This document shows positions 24,757-33,295 of a stretch of DNA of 64,000 nucleotides, one piece after another. The notes beneath the pieces are model-generated. The model saw only the letters and a program-made list of their open reading frames with translations, was not told the origin of the DNA and searched no databases. How positions within the stretch are numbered: position 1 is the first letter of the stretch; each line of letters starts with the position of its first letter. Source of the DNA: Paeniglutamicibacter antarcticus_C (GTDB taxonomy: Bacteria > Actinomycetota > Actinomycetes > Actinomycetales > Micrococcaceae); contig NZ_BAABLK010000034.1 of the NCBI RefSeq assembly GCF_039544305.1, forward strand, positions 62,001 to 126,000, given 5' to 3'. Made by a program: the position numbers and the translations under genes.

Positions 24757-25335
24757 ATGCTCCCCTCCACCGCCAAGGCCGTCTCCCCCGAGCTGTCCAG
24801 CGCCCTGGTCCTGCTGGTTTTTGCCGGTGGTTCCGCGCTCGATGCGATCCTTCGGATCACCGCACGTTATTCCCCCTCCCCCGGTGCCTTGCCCCAATTG
24901 CTGCTGGCCGCCGTTCCCGCACTGATCGCCATCGGCGTCTGGATCTGCCTGCGCGCAAAGAGGGAACTATCAGGAACCATGGTGCTTCAACTGTTCTTAG
25001 GTGCACTGGTGGGCGTCCTGGCCATGGGTTCTGCGCTGCCGCTGTCGTGGTACCTGGGCGTTGGCCTTGCCCTATGGGCCATGCGGTTGGGCGTCAACTT
25101 GCTGACGTGGGCGGGAATGAGCCTGTTGGTGCTGGCCGGAGGCGCACAATTCGGCTTGGTCGAGTATTCGGGAGTGCTCTTCCTGCCCTTTGCCCTGACT
25201 CCTCCGCTGTTTCTTGGCGCTGCGGCCTACCTCCAGTGGCATCAGGTGCGCCACCGGCAGCTGGAGCGGGACCTCGACGCGGAGCCGGCCCAAGAGCTCT
25301 TTCGCCAGCGCTACGGCCGCGACCCGGAACACTAG
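24757..25335 (+). CDS. Six-span membrane protein of unknown function
   Basis: A 192-residue hydrophobic protein with about six predicted transmembrane helices and a charged cytoplasmic tail (WHQVRHRQLERDLDAEP, ending QRYGRDPEH). The ATG at 24757 has no clear ribosome-binding site, and a TAGGTT hexamer lies only 7 bases upstream, so a leaderless transcript is possible. It is divergent from tRNA-Trp/secE and upstream of the aminotransferase. I do not recognise a characterised family. Confidence 0.7.
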   Translation: MLPSTAKAVSPELSSALVLLVFAGGSALDAILRITARYSPSPGALPQLLLAAVPALIAIGVWICLRAKRELSGTMVLQLFLGALVGVLAMGSALPLSWYLGVGLALWAMRLGVNLLTWAGMSLLVLAGGAQFGLVEYSGVLFLPFALTPPLFLGAAAYLQWHQVRHRQLERDLDAEPAQELFRQRYGRDPEH

Positions 25336-25573
25336 CCCGATGGGCGCATCGGCGGCGCCCCCGGGTTGTGTGGATTGAGCCTAAGGACCGCTGACCTGAG
25401 CCATCCCACGTGCGGAGATCGCGGCGGCGGCGTTCACCGCCATGGGCACGCGCCACCTTGGACGCAGCTTCACACTACGCGGGTGTGTCTGGAGAATAAT
25501 GGTGCCCGAACCTCCGCCCGCACTAAGCTTGGCTTATCCGCACGTCCATATCTCCATTCCAGGAAGCGACGCC

Positions 25574-26773
25574 ATGTCACGCATTTCCCGACGAATCGGG
25601 TCCATCGCAGAATCCGCCACTCTCGCCGTCGATGCCAAGGCCAAGGCACTGAAGGCTGCGGGACGTCCGGTCATCGGCTTCGGTGCCGGCGAACCGGATT
25701 TCGCCACCCCCGACTACGTCGTCGAGGCAGCTGTTGCCGCGGCACGCAACCCCAAGTACCACCGTTACTCCCCCGCAGCGGGACTGCCCGAGCTGCGGGC
25801 CGCTGTGGCGGAGAAAACCATGCGGGACTCGGGATACAAGCTCGACGCCGCACAGGTCATGGTCACCAACGGCGGCAAGCAAGCGGTTTACAACTCGTTT
25901 GCCACCCTGCTGGATCCCGGTGACGAGGTCATCGTGCCCACCCCCTACTGGACGACCTACCCCGAGGCCATCCGCTTGGCCGGCGGTGTCCCCGTTGAGG
26001 TTTTTGCCGGTCCTGAACAGGGCTACAAGGTCACCATCGACCAGCTCGATGCGGCGTTGAGTCCCAAGACCAAGGTGCTGCTCTTCGTCTCGCCCTCAAA
26101 CCCGACAGGCGCCGTGTATTCCCCGGACCAGGTCGCCGAAATCGGCCGGTGGGCGGCGTCCAAGGACCTTTGGGTCATCACCGACGAGATTTACGAGCAT
26201 CTGACCTACGACGACGCGGTCTTCACCTCGATCGCCACCGCTGCCCCGGAACTGGGCGACAAGGTCATCATCCTCAACGGCGTGGCCAAGACCTATGCGA
26301 TGACCGGATGGCGCGTGGGATGGATGGCAGGACCAATCGATGTCATCAAGGCCGCCACCAACCTGCAATCGCATGCAACCTCGAACGTCGCAAACGTCTC
26401 GCAGATGGCCGCGCTTGCCGCGGTCTCCGGTCCCCTTGATGCTGTCATCGAGATGCGCACGGCGTTCGACCGCCGCCGCAAGGCGATGGTCAGCGCCCTG
26501 AACGCCATTGACGGCGTGAATTGCCCGGTCCCGGAGGGAGCGTTCTACGCGTATTCCGATGTCCGTGGGCTACTGGGCCGCGAGATCCGTGGCGTGGTGC
26601 CGCGCACCAGTGCCGAGCTTGCCGCATTGATCCTGGAGCAGGTGGAGGTCGCGGTGGTTCCCGGCGAGGCGTTCGGCCCCTCCGGCTTTATCCGCATGTC
26701 CTACGCGTTGGGTGACGACGACCTCGCCGAGGGCGTGGGCCGGCTGGCGACGCTGCTGGGCGAAGCCAAGTAG
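25574..26773 (+). CDS. PLP-dependent aminotransferase, AspC-like (class I)
   Basis: A 399-residue fold-type I aminotransferase, probably an aspartate aminotransferase. The start is the ATG at 25574 behind AGGAAG. Motifs are GAGEPDFATPDYV near residue 37, VTNGGKQAVYN, and SPSNPTGAVY with the substrate-binding Asn. VITDEIYEHLTYD carries the Asp that contacts PLP, and NGVAKTYAMTGWRVGW carries the Schiff-base Lys. The C-terminal FIRMSYALGDDDL provides the Arg for the alpha-carboxylate. The sub-branch (1b, prephenate-capable or not) cannot be decided here. Confidence 0.92.
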   Translation: MSRISRRIGSIAESATLAVDAKAKALKAAGRPVIGFGAGEPDFATPDYVVEAAVAAARNPKYHRYSPAAGLPELRAAVAEKTMRDSGYKLDAAQVMVTNGGKQAVYNSFATLLDPGDEVIVPTPYWTTYPEAIRLAGGVPVEVFAGPEQGYKVTIDQLDAALSPKTKVLLFVSPSNPTGAVYSPDQVAEIGRWAASKDLWVITDEIYEHLTYDDAVFTSIATAAPELGDKVIILNGVAKTYAMTGWRVGWMAGPIDVIKAATNLQSHATSNVANVSQMAALAAVSGPLDAVIEMRTAFDRRRKAMVSALNAIDGVNCPVPEGAFYAYSDVRGLLGREIRGVVPRTSAELAALILEQVEVAVVPGEAFGPSGFIRMSYALGDDDLAEGVGRLATLLGEAK

Positions 26774-26801
26774 CCAGGCAGGCACCTTTTACCCGATGGC
26801 A

Positions 26802-26849
26802 AAAGGTCGGTGGCCGGAATCCGCAGCGCGGTTCCGGCCACCGACCTTT
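26802..26849. terminator. Bidirectional terminator between converging genes
   Basis: A perfect 18-bp stem (26802-26819 with 26832-26849), A-rich on the left edge and T-rich on the right. It can end both the aminotransferase (plus) and response regulator (minus) transcripts. Confidence 0.9.
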
Positions 26850-26876
26850 CGCATCCCTGCCCCGGGGACTTGGGTT

Positions 26877-27551
26877 CTAGAGGATCCGTCGGTCTACGGC
26901 CCAACGGGTCAGTTCATGCCGGTTGGAAAGCTGGAGTTTGCGCAAGACCGAGGAAACATGGGTTTCGACGGTCTTGACCGAAATGAACAGGTCCTTGGCA
27001 ACTTCCTTGTAGCTGTAACCGCGGGCGATCAGCCGCATGACCTCAAGCTCACGGGCGCTGAGCAGATCCAGTTCCTCATCGGCGCTGATCGCCGCCTGGG
27101 TACCAAAGGCATCGAGCACGAACCCGGCAAGCCGCGGGGAGAACACCGCATCCCCGCCGGCCACCCGCAGCACCGCGTCGAAGATCTCGGTGCTCGAAAT
27201 GGACTTGGTGACATACCCGCGGGCCCCGGCCCTGATCACCGTGACCACGTCCTCGGCGGAGTCCGAGACGCTCAGGGCCAGGAACTGCACCTCATCGAAC
27301 ACGTCGACGCATCCGGCAAGCACCTCGGCCCCACCACCGCCGCGTCCGCCGGGCAGGTGCACATCCAGCAGCACCACCGCGGGGCGCCGGGCATGGACCA
27401 CGGCAATGGCGTCCTCGACGGTGGCGGCCTCCCCGACCACCTCAATGCGGTTATCCAGATCCGCCTTGAGCCCGGAACGGAATATCCCGTGGTCATCGAC
27501 CACCACCACCGGAACCTTGCCCGTCGTGGTGCCCTCGGTAGCCTTAGTCAT
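26877..27551 (-). CDS. LuxR/NarL-family response regulator
   Basis: A 224-residue two-component regulator. The receiver domain starts VPVVVVDDHGIFRSGL, with the phospho-acceptor Asp in VVLLDVHLPGG and the conserved Lys in GYVTKSI. The C-terminal LuxR helix-turn-helix is LSARELEVMRLIARGYSYKE with VKTVETHVSSVLRKL. Its start overlaps the end of the kinase gene by 8 bases, so the two are co-translated. It is the likely output of the PspC-type sensor and probably controls the divergent PspC/LiaF-like genes. Confidence 0.93.
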   Translation of the reverse strand: MTKATEGTTTGKVPVVVVDDHGIFRSGLKADLDNRIEVVGEAATVEDAIAVVHARRPAVVLLDVHLPGGRGGGGAEVLAGCVDVFDEVQFLALSVSDSAEDVVTVIRAGARGYVTKSISSTEIFDAVLRVAGGDAVFSPRLAGFVLDAFGTQAAISADEELDLLSARELEVMRLIARGYSYKEVAKDLFISVKTVETHVSSVLRKLQLSNRHELTRWAVDRRIL

Positions 27552-28818
27552 TGTCTTCTCCGTTTTCCGATTCCATCACAAGGTGCACCTCGGTGCCCTC
27601 CGTATCGCTTTTGATGCTTGCATGCCCGCCGTTGCGTTCCATGCGCCCCATGATTGATTCGCGCACCCCGTGCCGGTCGGTGCCGACCGTTTCGGGGTCG
27701 AATCCCGGCCCCCGGTCACGCACGAATACCTCCACCAGGGACACCGATGCCTCGACATAGACCGAAATGGTGCCACCGGCGTGCTTCGCTGCATTGGTCA
27801 ACGCTTCACGAGTGGCCTGCAACAGCGCGTCGTGTCCCGGGGCCCCGGTCCGCTCCCCCACGGCCACCACGTTGATGGAAACCAGGTAGAGCTCCTCGAT
27901 CTCCGCCGCTGCAGCGCGGATCGCTGCGCTGATTTCATTCTTGCTTCGCTCGGGCTCGTCATAGAGCCAGGAGCGCAGCTCGCGTTCCTGGGCACGGGCC
28001 AGGGTGAGCACCCTGGCCGGGTCATCCGCACGCTTCTGTATCAGGGCCAGGGTCTGGAGCACCGAATCGTGCAGGTGCGCGGCGATGTCCGCACGTTCGG
28101 CCGAACGCACCCGGTTCGCCCGCTCGGAGACGAAGTCCCGCCAAAACCGCAACGCCCACGGCAACAGCACCAGCACCAGGCCGGCAATCACCGCCAAGGC
28201 CACCGCCAGCCCGGAAAGCAGTGCGTTCAGTCCCACCGAACCGCTGAGCAGCAAGAGCACTCCGGCGACCACCAGGGCCAGCCCCACCAGCAGCCGGGCA
28301 AGGCCCTTGGGCTCCAGGGACCCGGTGCTCTTGCGCAGTCCTGCCCGCCCGCCCTCATCCAGCTGGGTCCAGGTGAGCACCGCGCCGGAAAGAACCACCA
28401 GCGTGGGCCATATGAGGTTCCAGCGGATCTGGACACCAAGCAGTTGCGCCGCGGCCAAGCCCGCCACCAGGAGCAGGGCCAGGCCGATGAGGACCTGGCG
28501 CAGCGAGGCCATCGCGGCGGTTTCCGCGGGGTCGGTATCCGGGGCATCGGGTTTGGGCCCCAATTCCTCGGCCAGGGTGAAGCGCCGGGTGCCGGCGGCG
28601 CGAGCGGCATCTCGTTTGGCGTCATCGGCGCTGGGCAAAAAGATCCAGAGCCAGGCATAAAGCACGATTCCGGCCCCGGCCAGCAAGCTGGCCAGGGCAA
28701 AACCGATACGTACCCAGGCAAGCGGCGCTCCGAGGTGGGCGGCCATCCCCGAACATACCCCTGCGATGACGCGGGGTTGCCCGCGCAACAGTGCGGGGCG
28801 CAGGGGTGTTTGGCTCAT
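27544..28818 (-). CDS. Sensor histidine kinase with N-terminal PspC domain
   Basis: A 424-residue membrane kinase. I choose the ATG at 28818 (MSQTPLRPALLRGQPRVIAG) over a TTG four codons earlier. Residues 12-70 are a PspC domain (VIAGVCSGMAAHLGAPLAWVR, then a helix and FLPSADD). Four further transmembrane helices follow, then a HisKA_3 dimerisation region with the phospho-accepting His in DIAAHLHDSVLQ. The ATPase has the N-box EALTNAAKHAGG and the G-box DRGPGFDPETVG. The fused PspC sensor suggests detection of envelope stress. It is divergent from a second PspC gene with 125 bases between them. Confidence 0.93.
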   Translation of the reverse strand: MSQTPLRPALLRGQPRVIAGVCSGMAAHLGAPLAWVRIGFALASLLAGAGIVLYAWLWIFLPSADDAKRDAARAAGTRRFTLAEELGPKPDAPDTDPAETAAMASLRQVLIGLALLLVAGLAAAQLLGVQIRWNLIWPTLVVLSGAVLTWTQLDEGGRAGLRKSTGSLEPKGLARLLVGLALVVAGVLLLLSGSVGLNALLSGLAVALAVIAGLVLVLLPWALRFWRDFVSERANRVRSAERADIAAHLHDSVLQTLALIQKRADDPARVLTLARAQERELRSWLYDEPERSKNEISAAIRAAAAEIEELYLVSINVVAVGERTGAPGHDALLQATREALTNAAKHAGGTISVYVEASVSLVEVFVRDRGPGFDPETVGTDRHGVRESIMGRMERNGGHASIKSDTEGTEVHLVMESENGEDND

Positions 28819-28943
28819 GTATCCATCCAAGCATGCCGGCGCCGTGTTTCCCGGTCTTTTGGCTTCTTCCGGGGTACCGCTCAGGGTTCAATCAGGGGCG
28901 ACCCCCATAGCGGGCGGAGCCTGTTGAGGACAAGGATGGAAGC

Positions 28944-30539
28944 ATGAACGAATCATCGATGGACAACGGGTTCTTCCGTTGGGTACGGGAACTGGGGCTG
29001 CAACGCGGCGAAGACCACTGGGTTGGCGGCGTCTCTTGCGGTGTTGCCCAACGATTCGGGATCTCCCCGATCTTGGTGCGCGGCATTTTCGTGGCCTTGT
29101 GCTTCGTGGCCGGCGTCGGTTTGCTGCTCTACGGGCTGGCCTGGGCTTTCCTACCGGGGCCCGATGGGCGGATCCACTTCCAAGAGGTCCTCGCCGGGCA
29201 TTGGAGCAACGGGATGACCGGCGCGTTGATCTTCTTCATCGTCGGCTCCGTTAGCTCCCCGGCCGCCTTTGGTTGGTGGGACGGCGGGTTCTGGACCCTT
29301 CTGGTGATCCTGGGAGTCGGTTTTTTGATCTTCGCCCGCCGTGGACGCTTCGCCGGGGCAGGGCGCGATCAGGATAAGCCGGGCTCCGGCTACCACTGGC
29401 CAAGCGAGCCGTCCCCCGCGCCACCAACCCACCCCGCCGGCCACGCCGGCTTCGAACAGGGCACCTCCGCGGCCAGCGCACCATTCACGCCCGGGGCCTC
29501 TGCAACGACTCCGCTGTCCGCCCATGCCCTGCAGGGCATGGTCCCGCTTCCGGACAACAACGACTCACCAGGAACGAGCGGGGACGATGCCAACCGCTCC
29601 AAGCCAAAGGGCGGCGACACTGAACCCGATGACCGGGCCGTTTCCGGAACCACGCAGGCCGCTTCACCGATAGACGCCATCGGAACCCACACGCCGTTGC
29701 CCGGCAGCGGGCCAGCCACCAGGCCCTTCACAGAGGATAAAACCATGCCGATTCCACCAGCCGATACCTCCGAGTCCCCGGAGCCCTCCAAGGCGTACGG
29801 GAGCCCGACAGCGCCACGGCCGACCCCCAACCCCGGTTACGGCACGGCGCCTGGGGCCTCGGCGACCTTCGACAGGCCGGCGGCGCCGGAACCTTCCAAG
29901 ACACCGCGCCCGGCACGCCACAAGTCCATCCCCGGCTATGCGGCAACCATCGTCCTGGGCCTGGCGGTGCTCTCCTTCGCCTTGGTCACCGGACTGGAAA
30001 AGCTGGGCTTGCTGGTATTGCCGGCCAACGCCGTCGCCGTGGGGCTTGCGGTGGCACTGATCATCATCGCGCTGGGCATCATCGGGGCAGCGGTGAAGAA
30101 CCGCACCGGCGGCGCACTGGTTGGATTCGGCATCGCGGCACTTGTCCTGGCCCTGGTCTGGGGCGGCGGATCGCTGCGTGAAAACGGTCCGTACTCCGGC
30201 TTCATGGGAATCAGCACCACCGACTCGGGAACGATGACCAACGTCTTCCACTCCGGGGAGACGGATTTGCGCTCCTACTCCACAATCACCTCGGACACCA
30301 CGGTGAAGATCGACAATGTCTTCTCCTCGATGAAGCTGACGCTGCCGGACAACATCCCGGTGCTCATCGACTCCGAGAATCCCTTCTCCTCGATGCAGAT
30401 CAACGGCTCCGAAACCCAGGTGCGCAACGGTCTCACCGAGCTCAACCCCGGCGCTTCGGGTCCCACCTTGTACCTGGACCTGGAAGGCGCATTCAACAGC
30501 ATCGAGATCAACGTAGCGAAAGCCGAGGTTGCACCATGA
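28944..30539 (+). CDS. PspC domain protein with LiaF-like C-terminal domain
   Basis: A 531-residue protein. A PspC domain (residues 22-75, WVGGVSCGVAQRFGISPILV) is followed by two transmembrane helices, a Pro/Thr/Ser-rich linker (about 140-310), four more helices (about 325-410) and a C-terminal beta-rich region. That last region repeats FSSM (DNVFSSMKLTLPDNIPV, NPFSSMQING) like the LiaF/DUF2154 fold. In Bacilli LiaF restrains a LiaSR two-component system, and the divergent kinase-regulator pair here makes the same relation plausible. The next gene overlaps it by ATGA. Confidence 0.85.
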   Translation: MNESSMDNGFFRWVRELGLQRGEDHWVGGVSCGVAQRFGISPILVRGIFVALCFVAGVGLLLYGLAWAFLPGPDGRIHFQEVLAGHWSNGMTGALIFFIVGSVSSPAAFGWWDGGFWTLLVILGVGFLIFARRGRFAGAGRDQDKPGSGYHWPSEPSPAPPTHPAGHAGFEQGTSAASAPFTPGASATTPLSAHALQGMVPLPDNNDSPGTSGDDANRSKPKGGDTEPDDRAVSGTTQAASPIDAIGTHTPLPGSGPATRPFTEDKTMPIPPADTSESPEPSKAYGSPTAPRPTPNPGYGTAPGASATFDRPAAPEPSKTPRPARHKSIPGYAATIVLGLAVLSFALVTGLEKLGLLVLPANAVAVGLAVALIIIALGIIGAAVKNRTGGALVGFGIAALVLALVWGGGSLRENGPYSGFMGISTTDSGTMTNVFHSGETDLRSYSTITSDTTVKIDNVFSSMKLTLPDNIPVLIDSENPFSSMQINGSETQVRNGLTELNPGASGPTLYLDLEGAFNSIEINVAKAEVAP

Positions 30540-30763
30540 GCCAGCACGTCACAGGACCCAACACCCACAACGATCCCGCCCCCGCATTTCCGGCCGGAAC
30601 CCTGGTCTTCGGCCTGATCCTGCTGGTCGTCGGAATCGCGTTGCTCGCCGGCCTGCTGCTGAACTTCGCCTTCAGCACGCCGTTGCTGTTCATCGGGCTG
30701 ATTGGCGGCGCCGGGGCGATCCTGATCATTGCGGGGATCATCGCGGCCCGCCGAGCCCGGTAG
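30536..30763 (+). CDS. Small two-span membrane protein
   Basis: A 75-residue protein with two transmembrane helices (TLVFGLILLVVGIALLAGLL and TPLLFIGLIGGAGAILIIAG) and a basic end (AARRAR). Its ATG overlaps the stop of the PspC/LiaF-like gene (ATGA), so it is translationally coupled and probably part of the same envelope-stress module. No further function can be read from sequence. Confidence 0.8.
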   Translation: MSQHVTGPNTHNDPAPAFPAGTLVFGLILLVVGIALLAGLLLNFAFSTPLLFIGLIGGAGAILIIAGIIAARRAR

Positions 30764-30833
30764 GCCGGAAACTACCGGCTTGCCTGCCGGTCCACACAAG
30801 CATTCCGCGTTCAACATGAAAGACTTTGACACC

Positions 30834-31079
30834 ATGGACACCTTTTTCAATTCCCTTCGCTCGATCCCCTTCCGCCGCGGCCCCAAGCGTCTGGCCGGCG
30901 GCGTCGCCGGCGGCATCGCCGAGAAGTTCGGCTGGGACGTTACCCTGGTGCGCATCTGCGTGCTGCTCAGCTTCCTGCTCCCGGTCCTGGGCCTGGGCGC
31001 CTACATCGTGGCGTGGCTGCTGCTTCCGGCACAGGACGACTCGATCCCCCTGCAGAAGATGATCCGTGCGGTGAGCTAG
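30834..31079 (+). CDS. Stand-alone PspC domain protein
   Basis: An 81-residue protein consisting almost only of a PspC domain: RRGPKRLAGGVAGGIAEKFG, then VTLVRICVLLSFLLPVLGLG and an interfacial WLLLPAQDD. I prefer the ATG at 30834 (MDTFFNSLRSIPFRRG) because family members begin this way; an ATG at 30816 is possible. It is the third PspC domain in 2.2 kb and the last gene of this unit, which ends at a strong terminator. Confidence 0.85.
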   Translation: MDTFFNSLRSIPFRRGPKRLAGGVAGGIAEKFGWDVTLVRICVLLSFLLPVLGLGAYIVAWLLLPAQDDSIPLQKMIRAVS

Positions 31080-31104
31080 GGCGCACCGGCTTTCCGTAGG
31101 CAGG

Positions 31105-31150
31105 GGCCGTGGTGCCCGGGGCGAAACCCCCGGGCACCACGGGCCTCTTT
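31105..31150 (+). terminator. Terminator after the PspC operon
   Basis: A 17-bp stem with one bulged base (31105-31121 with 31127-31145), a 5-base loop and a TCTTT tail. Confidence 0.85.
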
Positions 31151-31304
31151 AACGAACGTCGAACCCCGCGGTGGTGGCGATCACAACCCCGGCTTGGCTA
31201 GACTGGCTCATGGCGAGCCCAACGTCGCGCTCCAGCACACAAACACCCGCAAAACCAAGAACCGCTTTGCGGGTGATCGAGCAGCTACGAGGAATTGAGT
31301 TTGC

Positions 31305-32333
31305 ATGCGCATCGGGATCATGACAAGTGGCGGGGACTGCCCCGGGTTGAACGCGGTCATCCGTGGAGCGGTGCTCAACGGCATCAAGAGCTACGGCCAT
31401 GAATTCGTGGGGTTCCGCGATGGCTGGCGCGGGGTCAAGGAAGGCGATGCGATGGAGTTGCCCCGCACCGCGGTCCGTGGCATCTCCAAGCAGGGCGGCA
31501 CCATCCTGGGCACCTCACGCACCAACGCGTTCGAGGGAGCGGATTCCGGTCCGGAAAACATCGCCGCGACGTTGGAGCGCGTGGGCGTCGATGCGATCAT
31601 CGCCATCGGCGGCGAAGGAACCCTGGCCGGGGCCAAGCGGCTTACCGATGCCGGGCTGAAAATCGTCGGGGTTCCCAAGACCATCGACAACGACCTGGAC
31701 GCCACCGACTACACCTTCGGTTTCGACACCGCCAACCAGATCGCCGTGGAGGCCATCGACAGGTTGCGCACCACCGGGGAATCGCACCACCGCTGCATGA
31801 TCGCCGAGGTCATGGGCAGGCACGTTGGCTGGCTGGCGCTGCACGCCGGGATGGCTTCCGGGGCCCATGCGATCCTGATCCCCGAGCAGTCAACGACTAT
31901 GGAACAGATCTACGCCTGGGTCTCGGAGGCCCGCGACCGCGGGCGTGCGCCCCTGGTAGTCGTCGCCGAGGGCTTTGTGCCCGAGGGCGCCGAGGAGGCC
32001 TTCTCCGAGCGCGGGTTGGACGCCTTTGGCCGTCCGCGCCTGGGTGGGATCGGCGAGCAGCTCGCCCCGTTCATCGAGGACGCCACGGGAATCGAGACCC
32101 GGGCCACGGTGCTTGGACACATCCAGCGCGGCGGGGTGCCCAGCGCCTTTGACCGCGTGCTGGCCACCCGACTGGGCATGGCTGCGGTGGATTCGGTCAC
32201 CGACGAGGCATGGGGTTCGATGGTCTCGCTGCGCGGCACCAAGATCAACAGGGTCCCTTTCCAGGCCGCGCTGAACAACCTCAAGCGAGTACCGCAGGAC
32301 CGCTACGAGGAGGCCAAGATCCTTTTCGGCTGA
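31305..32333 (+). CDS. pfkA: 6-phosphofructokinase
   Basis: A 342-residue glycolytic enzyme that phosphorylates fructose 6-phosphate. It starts MRIGIMTSGGDCPGLNAV behind GAGGAA. The nucleotide-binding motif is GGEGT near residue 103, with Gly at the position that is Asp in PPi-dependent enzymes. The catalytic loop PKTIDNDLDATD is near 124 with Lys. This Gly/Lys pair is the actinobacterial group III combination, in which characterised members use ATP. MGRHVGWLALHAG and GHIQRGGVPSAFDRV form the substrate site. The gene is monocistronic, lying between the PspC terminator and a GNAT-like gene. Confidence 0.95.
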   Translation: MRIGIMTSGGDCPGLNAVIRGAVLNGIKSYGHEFVGFRDGWRGVKEGDAMELPRTAVRGISKQGGTILGTSRTNAFEGADSGPENIAATLERVGVDAIIAIGGEGTLAGAKRLTDAGLKIVGVPKTIDNDLDATDYTFGFDTANQIAVEAIDRLRTTGESHHRCMIAEVMGRHVGWLALHAGMASGAHAILIPEQSTTMEQIYAWVSEARDRGRAPLVVVAEGFVPEGAEEAFSERGLDAFGRPRLGGIGEQLAPFIEDATGIETRATVLGHIQRGGVPSAFDRVLATRLGMAAVDSVTDEAWGSMVSLRGTKINRVPFQAALNNLKRVPQDRYEEAKILFG

Positions 32334-32472
32334 TTCGGCTTCGTCGGGTGCCAACGGCGCACCGCACCGTACCGCCTTTGCCTGCGGTGTGGCGTCCCGT
32401 GGCCTTCCTGATTTTGAAGGCCACGGGACGCCAACAACAGCCAACGGCCTGCTCCTGCATTAGGCTCGGAAC

Positions 32473-33201
32473 GTGAATCTTGAATTCGGCACCCGTGCCA
32501 TCATCGCCTTGTCCTGGGCCCGCGAATTCGGTGTGCCCGACTCCGGGCTGCAACCGGACCGCGAGCCGGTGAGCCTCTTCGTGCCCTCACTGGGCACCGA
32601 CAAGGTCGAGGTGCTGCACCTGGGCGACCACCAGGTGGTGCGCGCCCCCGAGGAACTGTTGCCGCTGCTGCGCGAAACCGCTGCCCACCACTTCGTCGAT
32701 GACCGGGCGCTGCTGGGGCTGCTGCATTCCTGGGGGCTGGCACCCTCGATCCGCTCGCTCGGGGTCGACGCGCTGACCTACCTCGATTCCCCCTGCGAAA
32801 TCGTGGACTCCGAACACATCACCGTCTCTGTCGACATCGATGACTTGGCGGAGCTGCGCGAGAAATCCCCGCGCGACGACGCCGTCTCTACCACCCTGGA
32901 CGCCTGGGACCAATGCTTCGTGCTCTTCTCCGACACCCGTGACGATCCGGTGGCCGGCTCCGGCTACACGAGCCCCGGCACCCTGCTGGCTGACACCAGG
33001 GTGCTCACCCACCCCGAAATGCGCGGCCACGGGCTGGGCCGGTACGCAGCCGCCCTTGCCGTGGACGATGCACTCTCCGAGGGCCTGATCCCGCAGGCCC
33101 GGATCAAGGACGGCCAGGATGCGGCCAACGCACTTGCCACCTCGCTGGGCTTTGAAGTGGTCGGCTCCATGATGACGTTGAAACTGCACAACGGCATGTA
33201 G
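32473..33201 (+). CDS. GNAT-like acetyltransferase domain protein
   Basis: A 242-residue protein starting with GTG. The N-terminal half has no recognisable motif. The C-terminal 90 residues look like a GNAT fold: a strand ending TRVLTHPEMRGHGLGRYAAA matches the acetyl-CoA loop RxxGxG, followed by IKDGQDAANALATSLGFEVV. The substrate is unknown. It lies between pfkA and a long terminator, probably as its own unit. Confidence 0.75.
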   Translation: MNLEFGTRAIIALSWAREFGVPDSGLQPDREPVSLFVPSLGTDKVEVLHLGDHQVVRAPEELLPLLRETAAHHFVDDRALLGLLHSWGLAPSIRSLGVDALTYLDSPCEIVDSEHITVSVDIDDLAELREKSPRDDAVSTTLDAWDQCFVLFSDTRDDPVAGSGYTSPGTLLADTRVLTHPEMRGHGLGRYAAALAVDDALSEGLIPQARIKDGQDAANALATSLGFEVVGSMMTLKLHNGM

Positions 33202-33211
33202 GCAGGGCATG

Positions 33212-33263
33212 AAAAAAGGGGGGCCGGGGCAAACGCAGTGCGCTTGTCCCGCCCCCCCTTTTT
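33212..33263. terminator. Bidirectional terminator
   Basis: Arms 33212-33230 and 33246-33263 pair A5G6 with C6-7T5 plus further G/C pairs. It separates the converging GNAT-like and ygfZ genes. Confidence 0.85.
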
Positions 33264-33295
33264 GCCGGTGCGGCGTCGTCGTGTAGCTGCCGGTC

